Source: Oscillospiraceae bacterium
GTDB taxonomy: Bacteria > Bacillota > Clostridia > Oscillospirales > Oscillospiraceae
Assembly: GCA_017458335.1 (NCBI GenBank)
Contig: JAFTFT010000004.1
Span: 1 to 64,000, forward strand
Length of the DNA: 64,000 nucleotides
Reading direction: 5' to 3'
A program made the position numbers and the translations under genes. Shown here piece after piece: positions 63,501 to 64,000 of the stretch (position 1 is its first letter; every line of letters starts with the position of its first letter). Below the pieces are notes generated by a model, which had not been told where the DNA came from, ran no database searches, and worked only from the letters and a program-made list of their open reading frames with translations.

Positions 63501-64000
63501 TTACCTAACCACAAGGAAGCAAATCAATTCAAAGTCATCCAGCCCATTGATCTCCGACATCAGGGCAGAGGTTCCGCCGGCAGAGAAGAGGCTGTCGATA
63601 TCGCTTTCTTCCTTCACGTCGATGATGGAATTAATTGCGTCGTTGAGCAGTTCGGATACTTCCTGCATATTCCTTCCGTCATCCGTTTCCTCGTTGAATT
63701 TACGACACAGCGACAGGACAGGCTCCTTTTTCCCGCGGCACAGCAGGCGTACCGTATCCAGCAGTTTCTTTGGGTTCAGGTAATCGCAGACAATGTCTCC
63801 ATCTACGCCGATATAAACCATATAGAACGGGTGGATCCTGTTCTGATTATCAATATTGATGCTGTTATTGATGTTTCGCAGTACGAAGATAACACCTTCG
63901 GGATTCTCCGCGTCAGCAGGAACAACCGCATGCAGGCCCTTCGGCTTCTTATCCAGGTCATCGTGGGTTTTGATGTATTCCAACAGATCCAGCCGGAACT
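63501..64000 (-). CDS. C-terminal part of a helicase-like protein of the restriction operon (partial)
   Basis: The frame is open to the window edge: F-R-L-D-L-L-E-Y-I-K at the start of what is visible, then a C-terminal domain with GLHAVVPADAENPEGVIFVL, IHPFYMVYIGVDGDIVCDYL and NPKKLLDTVRLLCRGK. This tail is usual for the SNF2-type helicase that comes before DUF4391 in such operons, although no helicase motif is inside the window. Gap to DUF4391 is 13 bases. The apparent Met in a shorter reading is a TTG and not the true start. Confidence 0.7.
   Translation of the reverse strand, partial: FRLDLLEYIKTHDDLDKKPKGLHAVVPADAENPEGVIFVLRNINNSINIDNQNRIHPFYMVYIGVDGDIVCDYLNPKKLLDTVRLLCRGKKEPVLSLCRKFNEETDDGRNMQEVSELLNDAINSIIDVKEESDIDSLFSAGGTSALMSEINGLDDFELICFLVVR

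Overview
The window reads as a chromosomal segment of a GC-rich, strictly anaerobic Clostridia-type bacterium (a gut Oscillospirales/Lachnospirales-like organism is my inference). The signs are a pyruvate:ferredoxin oxidoreductase, a glycyl radical enzyme with its activase, a DUF4317 protein, an Asp23/DAK2 (YloV) pair, a YugP-type peptidase, an L-box (lysine) riboswitch, PyrR attenuation, sigma-A promoters of near-consensus form and AGGAGG-type ribosome binding sites. No rRNA, tRNA, CRISPR array, transposase or phage gene was seen.

Layout. 1-2.2 kb: a Mrp ATPase with a Cys-rich NifX-like partner, then araD. 2.3-18.5 kb: a carbohydrate-acid block. It holds a LacI regulator, a TRAP transporter (dctPQM) behind a strong promoter with a composite operator, kduI, a KDPG aldolase with an extra C-terminal domain, kdgK and kduD (5-keto-4-deoxyuronate to pyruvate and glyceraldehyde 3-phosphate). 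It continues with a zinc alcohol dehydrogenase, a TIM-barrel isomerase, an FGGY (L-xylulose-type) kinase, an L-ribulose/L-xylulose 5-phosphate 3-epimerase, a cytosolic FG-GAP-like protein, a YiaL/YhcH protein and a D-2-hydroxyacid dehydrogenase. With araD this gives L-xylulose to D-xylulose 5-phosphate, much like the enterobacterial yia-sgb scheme.

18.5-25.6 kb: a membrane Mrr-like nuclease, a Cache-HAMP-SpoIIE phosphatase, a small basic membrane protein, a YugP peptidase, and a convergent 900-residue Fe-S/FAD oxidoreductase. 25.8-30.4 kb: a second TRAP transporter followed directly by a dihydroxy-acid dehydratase homologue. 30.4-39.6 kb: a DUF4317 protein, a phosphoribosyltransferase-like protein, a lysine riboswitch with terminator ahead of an NhaC-family transporter, an aldo/keto reductase, and a glycyl radical enzyme, its activase and an HExxH protein in a tight operon.

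39.7-48.4 kb: glgB with a CYTH protein, TraX, the Asp23/DAK2 operon, and a signalling group (zinc-ribbon membrane beta-helix protein, a kinase without the usual beta3 lysine, divergent HTH protein). 48.7-57.8 kb: PFOR, a pyrR-uraA operon with attenuator, a MATE exporter and a D-aminoacylase. 57.9-64 kb: a Type III restriction-modification operon with DUF4391 and helicase-like accessory genes, cut by the window edge.

The most unusual signal is that four unrelated genes (kduI, kduD, yugP, uraA) are each followed by a GC-rich hairpin and then by a diverged copy of the last 27-44 bases of that same gene. Other points of interest are a glycyl radical enzyme with Gln where eliminases carry the Cys-x-Glu glutamate, and the HExxH protein in its operon.
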